From Campanula takesimana (taxonomy: Eukaryota; Streptophyta; Magnoliopsida; Asterales; Campanulaceae), in NCBI GenBank assembly GCA_026119855.1, contig JAOWBW010000181.1:744001-808000 (forward strand): a stretch of DNA of 64,000 nucleotides, given 5' to 3'. Shown one piece after another: positions 21,366-33,674 of this stretch. Below the pieces are notes generated by a model. That model was given only the letters and a program-made list of their open reading frames with translations, did no database searches and was not told the DNA's origin. Position 1 is the stretch's first letter. The number at the start of each line of letters is the position of its first letter. The translations under genes and the position numbers were made by a program.

Positions 21366-22445
21366 GTAGACACCCCGCCTTGGACCGCTCACCCCGATTG
21401 CACACTTGATTTTGTGTCTCTCCCTCATTTAAGTGTTTTCTGTTAGTTTCTGTTAGTTTCTGTTACTTTGGTTAAGTTCCAGACGGACTCCATTAAGTCC
21501 CGGGACTAAACTGAATAACAGTTTTAACTTTCTAGTCCATTCTGTCAAAAATTGCTTTTCAGAGTCGTGCGCCTCCGCCCCTTGAGGCCAGACGCGCGCG
21601 CCTTCCGCTGCCTAGGTGGGATGCGCGCGCTTCTGGGGTGTGTCAGTTATAGATTCTGCACAAGAATCTCTCCCTTGCTCATTATACATGATTTTGCCCG
21701 AAAAATATTTCTTGGAGACTCCGTTTGGCTCCAAAAACAGTCCCCTTTCAACTATAAAAACCCCTCCAATCCATCATTGGAGGGAGGACTTTTTGAGACC
21801 CTTTTCTCACTTCTTCTCTAAACTTTTCCTTGGGACTTATTTTAGACCTTTTGTCAACAAAGCATTCAACCATCTTCTTCAAGGCTTTTCAAGAGGTTCT
21901 CTTCAAAGAATACTATAGGTAAATGTCTTAAGCATTTCTCTTCTTCTTCTTCTTCTTCTTCTTCTTCTTCTTCTTCTTCTTCTTCTTCTTCTTCTTCTTC
22001 TTCTTCTTCTTCTTCTTCTTCTTCTTCTTCTACTTCTTCAATCAAATGTGCAATCACCCCAAAACCATTTGGGACATGACACCAATGGTCCTTTCATTAC
22101 ATTGAATTGGCCTAGGAGTCATCTCCCTACATCTTAAACTTTAAAACCCCTTTTTTATCATCTTTCAAATAGGAAGAACACATTTATCTTTAAAAGTGAA
22201 TTATGAGCAAACAAGACCGACTTTGCTCGGGTGAAATGGGTGTTTAAGTACTTCCCATTTCGTAACCTAACCCCCGAACCCCTCATCCCAAAGAATCTCT
22301 GTTTTCGTAAATCAAACTTAGGCTCATAAACATTAGGTTTTCTTACGTTCCTCAAAAACGTGGGTGGCGACTCTAAAACACAATTAGACATCCTAGGGTA
22401 ATTCACGCGCTCTAGCCAAGCTGTGGTCCCCCCGGGGTATCTACA
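21366..22445 (+). repeat. Tat A 3' LTR
   Basis: Begins TGTAGACACCCC and ends TCTACA; 1080 bp. TATAAAAA lies at 21753-21760. Upstream of it are GTGCGCCTCC (21567-21576), GACGCGCGCGCC (21591-21602) and GATGCGCGCGC (21620-21630). A CTT microsatellite fills 21938-22030. GGTGGCGACTC near 22356 lies inside the LTR, about 90 bases from its end, as in the other Tat LTRs here. Confidence 0.88.
21938..22030. repeat. (CTT)n microsatellite
   Basis: About 30 CTT units. It creates a false poly-Glu frame on the minus strand. Confidence 0.95.
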
Positions 22446-22455
22446 GTTTCCAATG

Positions 22456-22691
22456 TTGGACTTTGTTGGTGCCGGTGTAGGACTTGATTGGTGCCAGTAT
22501 AGGACTTCGTTGGTGCCAGTGTAGGACTTGATTGGTTGCCATTATAGGACTTCGTTGGTGCCAGTGTAGGACTTGATTTGTTGCCAATGTAGCACTTCGT
22601 TGGTTCCAGTGTAGGACTTGATTGGTTGCCAATGTAGGACTTCGTTGGTGCCAGTGTAGGACTTGATTGGTTACCAATGTAGGACTTTGTT
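22456..22691. repeat. 45-bp tandem repeat made of two about 22-bp half units
   Basis: Alternating GACTTCGTTGGTGCCAGTG and GACTTGATTGGTTGCCAATG units, about eleven half units. A minus-strand open frame here is only a translation of the repeat. Confidence 0.92.
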
Positions 22692-24755
22692 GGTTGTATG
22701 TCTGTGTTGAAGTTGTTGGGGAATATCCTCGATCAATCAGTTCATGGAGCTGATTTGAAAGTACTAAATATTATCCTCGATCAATGTTCTTACATTGAAA
22801 GTACTGGATGCTGATGTCTTAATTCAGTGGGGATCATTTGATCGCTGTTGAAAGATTTTTTTTAAGCATGGATTGGCTTTTGTACCTGTTAATATGACAA
22901 GTAGAACCTATTCTAGCAAGCAATTTAGCTTTGATTTTAGTTTGTAATTAGACTCATGTGACGGTGACAAATTCATATGCATGCTTGGTCGGTCAACCTT
23001 GGTGTAAGTAGTGTGAATAACATGGATTCATGATGGGATGTTTATTGGTGATGAATGGTATGTGTTGATCTGTGTGTATAGGGACCTGTGTTTGACAAGT
23101 TGGGACCTAATCAGGTTTTCTGCAGAGATGATGGGCTACGGAGTTCCTTTGATGGTTGTCTCGTACGAGACAAAGTTTATCTTGCGCAAGATGATCCATC
23201 CAGATCGCTCCCTTAGTCATGTCGTGTCAAGGGAGACAACTATTGGTTCGACAACTATTGATGTGCAAGCTTTTAGTAGGCTAGGCGTACTTTGTTGACA
23301 ACTCTAGCGTTCCATGTCCGAAAGTCACTGGTGAAGGTGATGAGAGACGTGTTCTATTCCCCCTAAGTTTATCTCATGTGTGGTCTAAGTCATGCCCCAA
23401 GAATCTTGTATATTGTAGATGACTTTGTGAACAGGCTTATGAGGCTGTTTGATTTGAAGAAGAGTGCTCTCCCGCTTGTTGGATTTGAGGAAGGTTGAAG
23501 AAGAAATGATTTGAAGAATGTTCTCCCTATTTTTTTTGTGACGCACCTTGATTTTTTCCTAGACCGCCCTTTCGGGTTTTCAATCTAGCGGGCATATCTT
23601 TTGCGTATCTTTTAAATTTTTTTTTTGACAGAGTATGTACTCGAAGATGACTCAGATGAGATAGGAGAGTAGTTTTGTCTTTTTTTGTGACGAGACATGC
23701 AAGATTTTTGGGTGTGAATGTATTAGGCATTTTAGCTATCGACTTGGCTTTTTGGGAAGTGTGTTCCAAGCATCGACTCTTTGGGAATACCACACTATGT
23801 AGTGAGATTAAGAGGCATAGTGGATAGCCCCTAGTGTGGATTTACTATGAGGAGCTCACGCGTCTCGAGGATTAATAGACTAGGGAAGGAAATGATCAAA
23901 ACCCCTAGCCTTGATGCTTGGATTTGAAGAAAGTTTATGAGGGTGGAGAAGAGGAAGCCCCTAGACTCGACAATGAACGCTACGTGGCTCAAATACTAGA
24001 AAGATAGTTCTACCTTTAATGGACCATAGTATTTATTTTTGATGTCTTAAGTGTTTATCCAGTTCATAATTGCAAGTGAATCATTTAGAAATGTCTTGAC
24101 AAGTTTTGAGGAGAAGGCCTAATCATTAGTACGCTCCTCGGATTTCTTTATGAGTGATATCTACGGATGATGGAGACGGTCTTCAAGTTAGGAGTCTCAT
24201 TTTTTCTTCATTTGGAATTGATCTTCGTTGTAGGAGAAGATGAGAGGCCTCCTTTTTGACTTCATTGTGTGTGGTTGAAACTCTCAAAGCTTGAATTGGG
24301 TAGCCCCACTTTTGTTTGGGAATGATAATGCCTTTTACTTTCTTCTATTGTGGTCCTTCGAATTTTGACATGAGCGCGGTGATAGTAATGTGTAGCCCCT
24401 AGGCCTTCTCACTTGTTTAGACATTTCTATTATCAATTGCAAGGTTTTAGATTAATGACAATTATTATTTGCGGATCCATTTCATGAATTCGAGAGATAT
24501 TAAAAAGGTAGAACAACCTTAGAGTAGTGTATAGGAAATGGGAATGACTTTTATTAATAACTAGAATTCAAAACAGACTCGATAGTTGACACAAACTAGA
24601 GAGGAGGGGGATGGACTAGAATGACAGAACGACTCTTCGAGTTCATACTAGGAAATTAAAATATATTCTATTTCTAGGGGGAAAGGGAGAGGATAGTTGT
24701 AGCCCCAAAGTGGTTGATCTTGATTTCTTCTTTGAGGCTTCATTCTTCTTTGTGC
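22692..24755 (-). other. Tat C 3' region, non-coding
   Basis: No pol domain is recognisable in any frame. It holds the GNRA hairpin (23558-23589) and an 18-bp perfect palindrome TTGTCTCGTACGAGACAA (23156-23173) whose core is the word found in the LTR of this element. Confidence 0.5.
23558..23589 (-). other. GNRA-capped hairpin, minus strand
   Basis: On the minus strand CTAGA pairs with TCTAG around CCC-GAAA-GGG. It is nearly identical to hairpin 2 of Tat A (18352-18384) although the two elements differ in their LTRs. Confidence 0.75.
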
Positions 24756-26101
24756 TTAGAGGGAATTGTTAGGAAGCGGGTTGTTGAGGACATTTGGCTC
24801 TTCAAGCTCCTTGTTGTCAATGAGATCTTGGATCAAAACCTTCAAATGGTGACAAGAGTTGGTGTCATGACCCGTGGCTTTGTGGAACTTGCAAAAGAGA
24901 TGATGAGCATGATTAGGAGGGAGTTCCCTTGGTGTTGTAGGAGGATTTCTTGGTTTGATCTTTCCGGCTTCCACTAGTATTCTCCTTGGGTGATCCCTTC
25001 TAGCTTGTCATAGTGCCTTTTCTTCTTCTCTCTTTTGGGAGGGGGAACAGCGGAGTAGTTGCCTTTTCCTTGGTTGTTGAAAGCTATAGCATTGACGGAG
25101 GCTTCTTTGTTGGATGCACTTTTGTGTTCATATCGATAACTACTAATCTTTCTTTTAGACTTGAGGAGGTCATCAATCCTTATTCCGGATTCGTGGAGCT
25201 CGATGAAGCTAGGAAAGTAATTACCGGTAAGCTTATCTTAAAATTCCTCACGGAGACATTGGAGGAAGATGTGGATTTATTCTTTAAGAATAAGTCTTTC
25301 AACAATTTCTGTAAGCTTGAGCCTCCACCTTCTAGCAAATTCAGCAAAAGACTCATTTGGATGTTGCTTGGTTTGCTCAAGATTTCTCCTAGTAGGGCGG
25401 TATGTAGAGTTGTCTTCAAACTGCTTTTGGAACACTCGACTTGCTTCTGACCAATCAAGCCTAGTGGATATCGGAAGTGACATGTACCAATCTCTTGCAG
25501 CCTCTAAGGTTTGAGGAAAATATTGGGCTAAAATGTTATCATCAACACCCATTGGTAACATGGCCCAAGTATAGTTTTCAACATGAGCTCGGGGACAAGT
25601 GGTTCCATTGAACTTTGCCACATCGGGAGTCTTATATTTGCGTGGAAGCTTGGTGATGGATTGTCGGAGAGAATCCGGATCAAAAGGAGTGAACGATCCC
25701 TTTGGAGTGTCAGGTGAGGCAAGTTTCTTTTCCAGGTAATGCATGGTTACAGGAGCATCAACCTTTTTGATTTCACCACTACCTTCTTTCTTTGACTTGG
25801 TAGTCTTAGAGACATGTTCCTCGTCATCGGAGGAGGAAGAAGAAGAAGAAGAGTCGGACTCGTAGTGCATCTTCTTAGACTTCTTGTCTTTCTTTCTAGA
25901 GGATGCCTCGTCTTCGGAGGAGGCGGGGGATTCATAATCATTCTTCTTTTGTTTCTTAGCTTTCTTGACTTTCAATGCATGGAGTTCGGCAACTAAGGCA
26001 TCTATGTGAGCTTGCTTCTCATCTAGTTGCTTGGCGGCTTTCAAGATTTCAGCCTTGGCCTCATTGAGATTATCAGTATTGGTGTCGTTGCTTCCAGTCA
26101 T
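24756..26101 (-). pseudogene. Tat C gag, frameshifted
   Basis: The frame starts at 26101. It has a coiled-coil N-terminus, a long Lys/Ser/Asp-rich low-complexity part, then the gag core (KFNGTTCPRAHVENY, AARDWYMSLP, FQKQFEDN, NESFAEFARRWR). The first frame ends at 25277. The C-terminal part appears in another frame at 24974-24756, with FCKFHKATGHDTNSCHHLK, the zinc-binding segment usual at the end of Tat gag. At least one frameshift separates them, so no full gag can be made. Confidence 0.83.
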
Positions 26102-27397
26102 GGTGTCGGGTGAGTTTGGAACGATCTAGTTGCGATTCAGACGAACCTAACGGTATAGAGATTGCGTTAAACCCAGATTAAGGTCCCAACAAGTCGGCTT
26201 TATGAGGTGTATAGGCTTAGGAGTGAGTCTAGGTTGACCAAACAAGCATAGCACAGAAACTGACACGGACAGAAGAAGATGTCTTGTACGAGGCATCCAG
26301 CACAGAACACAAAATTCAGTTTTTAATCCTAATTTTGGTCGGACGGAACTTAATCCGTTTTGGGGGATTTCTATCTAATATCCTGGAATAGTGGATTCTG
26401 TCACCCTAGAATATGAGCCCCTTGTTTTTCACCTGTATTGCACTCTCCCAAACGGACAATTTGGGCAAAGGTCCCATATTCTCATCGGAATCCACCATTC
26501 GATTTAGCCAAACCTAAGCGATTCCGTAATTTTTTTTTCACTTTGTTAAACATCGCAACCCCTTATCCAACAATTTTTACCGAAGGGACATTCGTCAAGA
26601 ATTCATGAAGGGAGGATTATAGATTGTATTAAAAGCGTTGTCTTGGGCAAAGATTAAAACAATCCTAAGAATCAAACCGACCGGTCACAAGGAGTGTCCT
26701 ATTGACTATTATGTATGCATGAGGCTGATGCAGGGCTTACGGCTAAGGCTCCCCATGAACACAGTCGAGGAGCGTGTCATGAAGTGGGTACACCATCTTT
26801 GGAGAGACCGGCAAGGAAATGCTGACCGACATCCGTCCTCCGATTGGGACCCAGGTTTATAGGGTATGTAGTGCAATTAGTCTACATGCGTGCACATGTG
26901 TGAGAGTCAAGTTCTAGATGTCAAGGTGAAAATAAAGAGTTTTTTTTTTGAAGACGAAAGCAAGTAAAAGATTGACCGGACCAAAGTGGTTGCCTACATT
27001 TCCCTCAATCTTCAGAAAAAGAAAGAGAGACTCAGGTCAACGTAGTTCGAGTTTGAAAAATGTTTTTGAGAAGTGAATATGGAGCACATAGCAAGTAAGG
27101 CCACATAAAGAAGAGGGATATAAATACTCACAGTGCTTGCATTACCCATTAGAGGGTGCAAAATAAACTCAAGAATGAGTAAATACTCATCCTTAAATTT
27201 TTTTCATAGCCCCTACAAGAGATGTTAGCGCAAAAACAGTACATGTATATAACATAAATTATTTATTGAAGAAAATTACAAAACAGAGCAGTCCGAAAAT
27301 TCACAGAAAAATTCAGAAAAAAATATTTTTAGCAGAAAATTACAGAGATTAAAAACACCTAATTTGCATGCAAGTCTAACCCACTTAAAGTACGTTA
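26102..27397 (-). other. Tat C leader
   Basis: Non-coding sequence between primer site and gag. It holds TCTTGTACGAGG followed by CATCCAGCACAGAA (26282-26307), the same phrase as in the LTR (28215-28240). It also holds nested-hairpin module copy c on the plus strand (26990-27052). Confidence 0.65.
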
Positions 27398-27415
27398 TCC
27401 CCAGTAGAGTCGCCA
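27398..27415 (-). promoter_or_regulatory. Primer binding site of Tat C, tRNA-Arg type
   Basis: On the minus strand TGGCGACTCTACTGGGGA follows the LTR after five bases. This matches the tRNA-Arg primer reported for Ogre-like Tat elements; the tRNA assignment is from memory. Confidence 0.75.
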
Positions 27416-27420
27416 CTGTT

Positions 27421-28410
27421 TGCATCCGAGAAAGTATCCTCGCTCGCCTTTTTGAATTTGAGAGTCGCTACCATGTTGTTGAACGAAACACGGATCGTGA
27501 GATTCTTGAGTTCGGGGTTAAGTTATGGATTGGGAAGGTCAAGGAGCACCCAATCCACCCAATCTAGGATTGGTCTTGCTTAGGCGCTTTTTAATCAAAT
27601 AAAGAACAAATAATTAAAACAAGTAAAGCCAATAATTAATTTCTTAATTATTGGAATGTCGGATCATGTGCTTTGAGACCATCTCCATGGATTGGAGAGG
27701 CTCTAGGCTGATCCTTTTGATGGGATTACACTACTCTAAAACAAAGAATGAGATGAGAAGTAGAGATTAAAAGCGTAGGAGTTTACCTAAAGCGTTCTTG
27801 AGATTCTAATTGATGGCCTTGACTAAGGCCTTGAAGATCCAAGAGTTTTATGATGATTTTGACTTGAAAAGATGAGTTTTTTATGGTGTTTTGGTGTGAC
27901 GGAGGAATAAAAACGGGATTGTTTGGAGAGGGACTGATTAGAGAGTTGTTAACCTCAATTAGGATGATTAGGAAACATTATCTAGAGTCTAGGGTTGAGA
28001 GACTCTTTATTTATAGGTTTAGATTGCTTAGGGACCAAGTCTCGAGGTGGAGAGGTTTAATTAGGTAAGGAAATCAGTAGGAAATCGTCTAGGAAGTCTC
28101 CTTTTAGATATTCCCGGGATTAGGAGAGTGTTGGCCAAGAAAGAGATCGAAACGGAGAGGGAAAGTGAATCAAACTCGCAGACAGAGGAGATATCTCGTA
28201 CGAGACATCAATGTCTCGTACGAGGCATCCAGCACAGAAGTACTGTTTTACCCTTGTCTATAGTTTCTTTGTTCTGTTTCGTCCCTGACTAACGGAGTCA
28301 GTTAGAAACTTAATGAAACATGACGAAACTAACGAGTTTTCACCAAAACACGAAAGCGAGACACAAGAGTAGTGTAATCATAAATGTGAGTTCAAAATGG
28401 GGTGTCTACA
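27421..28410 (-). repeat. Tat C 5' LTR
   Basis: On the minus strand it starts TGTAGACACCCC and ends GGATGCA; 990 bp. TATAAATA lies at 28015-28008. Upstream are the perfect palindrome TCTCGTACGAGA (28195-28206) and a second copy TCTCGTACGAGG (28215-28226). Confidence 0.88.
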
Positions 28411-28836
28411 GTATGACACTTCTTTGGAAGAGCTTAAATATTACTTGCAAATAAAACAAACAAACAGGCTGTTCTTGTAAGTCGTAGTTTCCGATGCATC
28501 CTTATTATGTCGATTTTCCATAATGGCATCATAGTTATGATTTAGTGGCCTCTGTCAGTTATTTCTATATTGCATTTTTGGAAATCACGTGAGAGATTAA
28601 TAGAACAATGATTTTGCCTGATCTTTATAATCTGATTCAAGGTTCTGCGTATAGTTATTGAAACGATGTGAAACTCTAGGTACTTATTACGCACTGATTG
28701 ATCCTACATAATTTGTCTACCATCAATAGTCATCCAAGGGACATCCATTTTTGAAAGCAATGGTGTTACCATATTCATAGCATTCTAAACAATATTTCTT
28801 ATAGTCATAAGGATGTAAACCTAATGTTGAAGTTTT
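28411..28836. repeat. Dispersed duplicate, copy 1 (partner 48222-48644)
   Basis: About 425 bp, more than nine tenths identical by eye to 48222-48644. It shares GACACTTCTT and the run to AAGGATGTAAACCT. A 78-residue minus-strand frame (28723-28959) overlaps it; I do not recognise the product. Copy 1 begins exactly at the Tat C LTR and copy 2 ends exactly at another Tat LTR. Confidence 0.85.
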
Positions 28837-29520
28837 CTGTCTTTGATCCATCAATGAATTTGCTGAATGATTTTGTTTTGACACTATATATTCAAGACTT
28901 TTTCTTGGGGGGAATTTAATAGATAATCCCTTCCCAAAAATGATACTCGCTTTTGCCATTTTTGTTTATCCGAAATTGATTGTCCAATTCTCAAAATTCA
29001 TTGAAATTCCGTAATTGCCTAACAAGGAGGAAGAGGGGGAGAGAAAGAGAATAGTGTCCGATTAGAACAATAGATACGGGTGTAATGGAGTAATAACTAA
29101 ACTTCATCATGAATACTGATGTACACGAATAAAAGTTGTTTAAATGTCTTAATAGTAAAGCCATTGATAGTTTTTCCTCTTTTTTTGCTTCTTATCTGAT
29201 CGGAAGAGCTTGTTAATTGTAGAGAAAATATTAGCCACTTGGGGGGCTTGGTTTGTGTTTGTAGTGACATCTATTATTATCCTATAAATAGAAGAATGGA
29301 CCTCAATATCTTTTGCAACTAATTGGAGACGCATTCGTGAAATTTCTTTTATTTACTTGATCAGAATATAAATAGGAGTTGCTCAGTACTTTTTGACATC
29401 TTTAGAGAGAAGAGAACCGCAAAATCTTTGGAAAAACACATTTTTTCAAACGCTTAGGAAAAACGTGTTTAAAAAAACACGGTGGTATTTTTGTAAATAA
29501 TCGGAACTTCTCAACGGTTT
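28837..29520. other. Unassigned sequence
   Basis: AT-rich. A minus-strand frame of 61 residues (29149-29334) has no recognisable domain. No splice-supported gene could be built. Confidence 0.4.
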
Positions 29521-29790
29521 TGGATATCAATATAAAGGCTTCTTGATATGAGATTGATAGCCAGAACATTTGAAAGTGATAGCCAGATGGGTCCTGGATA
29601 TCAACATAAAGCCTTCTGGATATGAGATTGATAGTAGAACCTTTGAAAGTGATAGTCAGAACCTTTGAAAGTGATAGCCAGAAGGGTTTCTCTGGTTCTG
29701 GATATCAATATAAAGCCTTCTGGATATGAGATTGATAGCCAGAACCTTTGAAAGTGATAGCTAGAATGGTCCTGGATATCAGTATAAAGT
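29521..29790. repeat. 74-bp tandem repeat, about 3.3 copies
   Basis: Units start TGGATATCAATATAAAG at 29521, 29595, 29699 and 29773. The second unit is 104 bp, because a 30-bp AACCTTTGAAAGTGATAG block is doubled inside it. Confidence 0.9.
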
Positions 29791-30484
29791 CAACAGTGAA
29801 ACTCTTCTATGCATGAAACTCTCATGAACTCTTTATCATATGCTTGTAGCAATTGAAATATTTTGGCATAAACAAGAAAAATATGATTCTAATTTTTGAA
29901 TAGAAATAGAGAAAAGAAGTAGTTTTGGCAATATAATAGCTACTCCGCCAATTTCGTTGAGATAAACAAGATGGATTCTCTCATAACTTGTTCCCGCCAA
30001 TAAAAACAGTGCGGCCCCAATAAGTTCCCTTTTGTGTAATAGAGTGATTTCCTGGACTAGCTGATCAAAGACTGATCAAAGACTGCTCTCAAAGTCCTTT
30101 GATCGCCAGACCAAGTTTGAAGCCGTTTAAACTACCATTTTTTTAAAAAAAAAAAAGAGGGTTCCCAATATAAGATTGAATATATAAGGATTAGTCTGGT
30201 TTGAGAAACATATTGCATCTAGCTTTGTAACTTCTACATCTTTGAGATGCTTGAGGCGGCACTTTGAAGGATCCACATCTTGTCACTCTGACTTTTCTTC
30301 GTTTCAGCCCAAGAATTTCTCTCTCCATCCATAACAACTTGACAGAAAAATATATAAAGTATTTTTCTTTCGAAGGCAACTTGACACCAATGTTATAAGT
30401 CCCCTAAAGAGGCGATAAGCCTGAAAAAAAAATACTACTTCTTTGATACCTAAAATACATAAATAAAGAGAAAATAGAAATATA
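29791..30484. other. Unassigned sequence
   Basis: No recognised gene. A minus-strand frame of 62 residues at 30191-30379 is basic and cysteine-containing, but matches nothing I know. Confidence 0.4.
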
Positions 30485-30489
30485 ATAAC

Positions 30490-33372
30490 TATTAGAGTAA
30501 GTGACTTTGAAAGAAGTCGTGAAATCATGAAGAAGACAGAAATTGGGTTGTGCACGAGTCGTGAAAAGGAGAAAAACTCGTTACACGAGTGCTACATGAG
30601 TCTGGAAGTGAAATATGTCTACACGAGTCGTGCACGGCTACACGAGTTGTGTAAGACGGCAGGTTTGGTCCAGACTTGGCGGAAAAGGTAGAAAACGTGT
30701 GAGATTAATTAGATTCCTTTTAGGGTTTAATTAAGGACTCATATTGTATTCTGATTTAAGTCTCTAGCAATATAAATACTAGTCATAAACTAGTAGCCTC
30801 TGTGTGATTGACAGACATTGAAAGTGAGAGAGAGATCAATAATTCTAGATCTAGGGTTTTGCATAGCTAGGAACTTTGTGATCAAAGTTCATCCAAGCAT
30901 AGATTAGTGTGATAATCTTCTTGTAATTGTTTCTCCGCCATAATAATATATGTTTCCCTTTGCCCGTGGACGTAGGCAATAGGTTGTTGGTGAACCACGT
31001 AAATTCTGTGTTATTGATTTGTGTTCATTATTATCTGCTGTCTCTTGGGTCTGATTTACTAACAAGTGGCACCAGATCCTGTTTAGTTGAGAAAGATCAG
31101 GGCATTCCGCTGCGGTAGAAGAGATGGATTCTGGGATGGACCAGAAAATCGACAAGTTTGATGGGATGAACTGTTTCCGTTTATGGCAGATCAAGATGAG
31201 AGCCATGTTGCGAAGACAAAGCTTATGGGCTCCAGTGGCTACTGCAATCAGGGATTATAAGGATCCAAAAGGCAAGGCAGAAGTTGTTCCCACAGTAGAG
31301 GATTCGAAGAAGGATGCAGACATGTTAGTATTGGATGAGAAGGCTCATTCAATGATTATCATGTATCTTGATGATGAGATCTTAGCAGAAGTAGTGGATC
31401 AGGAAACAGCAGGAGGCTTGTAGCTGACGTTAGAGAAGATGTATTTGACGAAGACTCTAACCAACAAGCTCTATATGAAAAAGAAGCTATTTACTTTCCA
31501 TATGTCTGAAGGTACTCCTATTAAGGATCATCTAGATTGATTTTCTACTTTATTACTTGAATTGCGTAATATAGAGGTGAAAATTGATGATGAAGATGTT
31601 GCTTTAATTATGTTGGTGTCTCTACCATTATCATATGAATCATATGTTAATTCATGTTTGAACAAAGAGACAATTACTCTGGAGCAAGTAAAGTCTGGTC
31701 TGTAGACTAGAGAACTGCGCCGAAAGGCGAGTGGTACTAGTACAGAATCTCAGTCATCAGGTTTGGCTGCGGAAGGCAGCAGAGGGCATGGTCGAAGGAA
31801 CAGAGGTTCTAGACGGGGTCCGAGACCTGGAGATATCTGTAATTATTGCAAGGAAAAGGGGCATTGGAAATCCGACTGTCCCAAGAAGAAGAGAGAAGAG
31901 CAGCAGGGAAAATCTGAGTCAACTGCTGCCGCGGTAAGCAGTGACAATCTGGATGAGGATTGTGATTATGACCTAGTAACTGAAGAAGAAGCGTGCAAGG
32001 AAGTTGCATGGGTTCTAGATTCGGGAGCGTCTTATCACATGTGTTCGCGCAAGGAGCAGTTTACAACGTACGAGCAGAAAGATGGAGACCGTATTTATAT
32101 GGCTAATGGATCGGACTGCGAGGTAGTTGGCATGGGCTCCGTAAAGGTGAGAACTTCAGGTGATAAATATCTTACATTGAAAAAGGTAAGACACGTTCCA
32201 CAAGTAGCAAAGAATCTGATATCACTTAGTTGGTTGGACAAGAAGGGATACAGTTTCAAAGGTGAAGGTGGAGTTCTGGATGTTTACAAAGGTTCAGATG
32301 TGATTCTGAAGGGCGAAAGAAAAGGTTCCTTGTTTATCCTCCAAGGTTCTGAGATGGGTGAGGGTGTTGATGAGCAGGTGGAGCAGCATTTTACTCTAGG
32401 TGGGAGTGAACTGGGCAAGCCACGTCTAGAAGATCAACACATGCCATTTTATCGGTCATAGTTGGCAAGATCCAATGTCAACTGGATGTGCCATATCTAA
32501 ATGACTGCTAGTCGCCCGTTGGGGTGATTCTGAGTGCCCGTAGGTGCACGTCTGGGTGTCCGGTGGGATACATGCATGCAGAATATCTGATTTTCCAGAG
32601 GACAAGGTTGTTTGTCTGGTGAGGCAAATTTTGAGTGTCTTGAAGATACATGGTGCAAAAATCTAGTGTCTTTAACGAAAGACAGACTGAGGCAAATGTG
32701 GAAAATATGTTTCTAGTACGAGGGATGTGGCTCAAGGTGGAGTCTATGTCAGTGGTTCATACATCTGAATTATTAAGGGAGATTCAAAGTCAAGGTGGAG
32801 ATTGTTAGAGTAAGTGACTTTGAAAGAAGTCGTGAAATCAAGAAGACATAAATTGGGCTGTGCACGAGTCGTTCAAAGGAGAAAAACTCGTTGCACGAGT
32901 GCTACACGAGTCTGGAAGTGAACTATGGCTACACGAGTCATGTACGGCTACATGTCGTGTAAGACGGAAGGTTTGGTCCAGACTTGGCGGAAAAGGTAGA
33001 AAACGTGTGAGATTAATTAGATTCCTTTTAGGGTTTAATTAAGGACTCCTATTGTCTTCTGATTTAAGTCTCTAGCAATATAAATACTAGTCATAAACTA
33101 GTAGCCTCATTGTGATTGACAGACATTAAAAGTGAGTGAGAGATCAATAATTCTAGATCTAAGGTTTTGCATAGCTAGGAACTTTGTGATCAAAGTTCAT
33201 GCAAACATAGATTAGTGTGATCATCTTCTTGTAATTGTTTCTCCGCCATAATAATATATGTTTCCCTTTGCCAGTGGACGTAGCCAATAGGTTATTGGTG
33301 AACCACGTAAATTCTGTGTTGTTGATTTGCGTTCATTATTATCTGCTGTCTCTTGGGTCTGATTTACTAACA
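30490..33372 (+). mobile_element. Non-autonomous Ty1/Copia element D
   Basis: LTRs at 30490-31064 and 32803-33372 (575 and 570 bp), with a perfect 5-bp target duplication ATAAC (30485-30489, 33373-33377). The primer-site region TGGCACCAGATCC (31068-31080) is a worn initiator-Met type. Inside are only gag and protease sequences; integrase, RT and RNase H are absent. TATAAATA lies at 30771. CACGAGTCGTG words lie upstream of it (30553-30563, 30622-30632). Confidence 0.9.
31124..32461 (+). pseudogene. Copia D gag-protease, three stops
   Basis: The frame starts MDSGMDQKIDKFDG, as in Copia gag. In-frame stops lie at 31421, 31538 and 31703; the rest (to 32459) is open. The gag core shows LYMKKKLFTFHMSEG and LELRNIEV. 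A CCHC zinc knuckle CNYCKEKGHWKSDC follows an Arg/Gly-rich stretch. The protease active site is WVLDSGASYHMCSRKEQF. The frame ends shortly after the protease, before any integrase, so this is a gag-protease-only element and not a simple truncation at the LTR. Confidence 0.88.
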
Positions 33373-33380
33373 ATAACTAT

Positions 33381-33674
33381 TGTTAAAGATTTCTTCTATA
33401 AACTCAATATGCATGCTTCTCTCCCCCTCTATACTCATTCATACTTCTAGTTCTATATCTTCTCAGATCCATTTTACGGACCGGAGCATCTATACGTACT
33501 CTCCGAGGCTTCCTTACTTTTTTTGCTTGTTAAAGATTTCTTCTATAAACTCAATATGCATGCTTCTCTCCCCCTCTATACTCATTCATACTTCTAGTTC
33601 TATATCTTCTCAGATCTATTTTACGGACCGGAGCGTCTATACGTACTCTCCGGGGCTTCCTTACTTTTTTTGCT
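33381..33674. repeat. 147-bp tandem duplication at the 3' end of the bromodomain gene
   Basis: Two nearly identical units (33381-33527, 33528-33674). On the minus strand each contains the C-terminal codons and stop of the resident gene. The right unit is in frame with the gene; the left unit would be 3' untranslated. Confidence 0.92.

Larger units (their letters stand above)
15353..22445 (+). mobile_element. Tat-lineage Ty3/Gypsy element A, internally deleted
   Basis: Contains the end of a 5' LTR, shortened pol with the second (archaeal-type) RNase H, an antisense ORF, tandem repeats and a full 3' LTR. The extra RNase H and the antisense ORF mark the Tat lineage. Its 5' LTR continues at 4239-4289, on the other side of the Athila insertion. 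Upstream of 4239 the LTR is lost or replaced by the inverted-repeat arm. Confidence 0.85.
22446..28410 (-). mobile_element. Tat-lineage element C, minus strand, truncated
   Basis: The 5' LTR (27421-28410), primer site (27398-27415), leader, gag (24756-26101) and a repeat-rich 3' part read from right to left. No protease, RT or integrase was found, and no second LTR: the left end abuts the end of the Tat A LTR. It is a deleted, non-autonomous copy. GTATG follows the LTR at 28411; the paralogous segment at 48222 has GTGTG at this place. Confidence 0.8.

Noticed and set aside
21866..22057. Minus-strand poly-glutamate ORF
   Set aside because: It is only a translation of the CTT microsatellite in the Tat LTR.
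22441..22677. Minus-strand ORF with 15-residue periodicity
   Set aside because: It follows from the 45-bp DNA repeat, whose length is a multiple of three. No start context or domain.
23038..23298. Plus-strand 86-residue ORF in Tat C
   Set aside because: No domain and opposite to the element. It spans the 18-bp palindrome and looks like chance.
28723..28959. Minus-strand gene coding a 78-residue protein
   Set aside because: It lies partly in a duplicated repeat and has no recognised domain. I could not support a full exon model.
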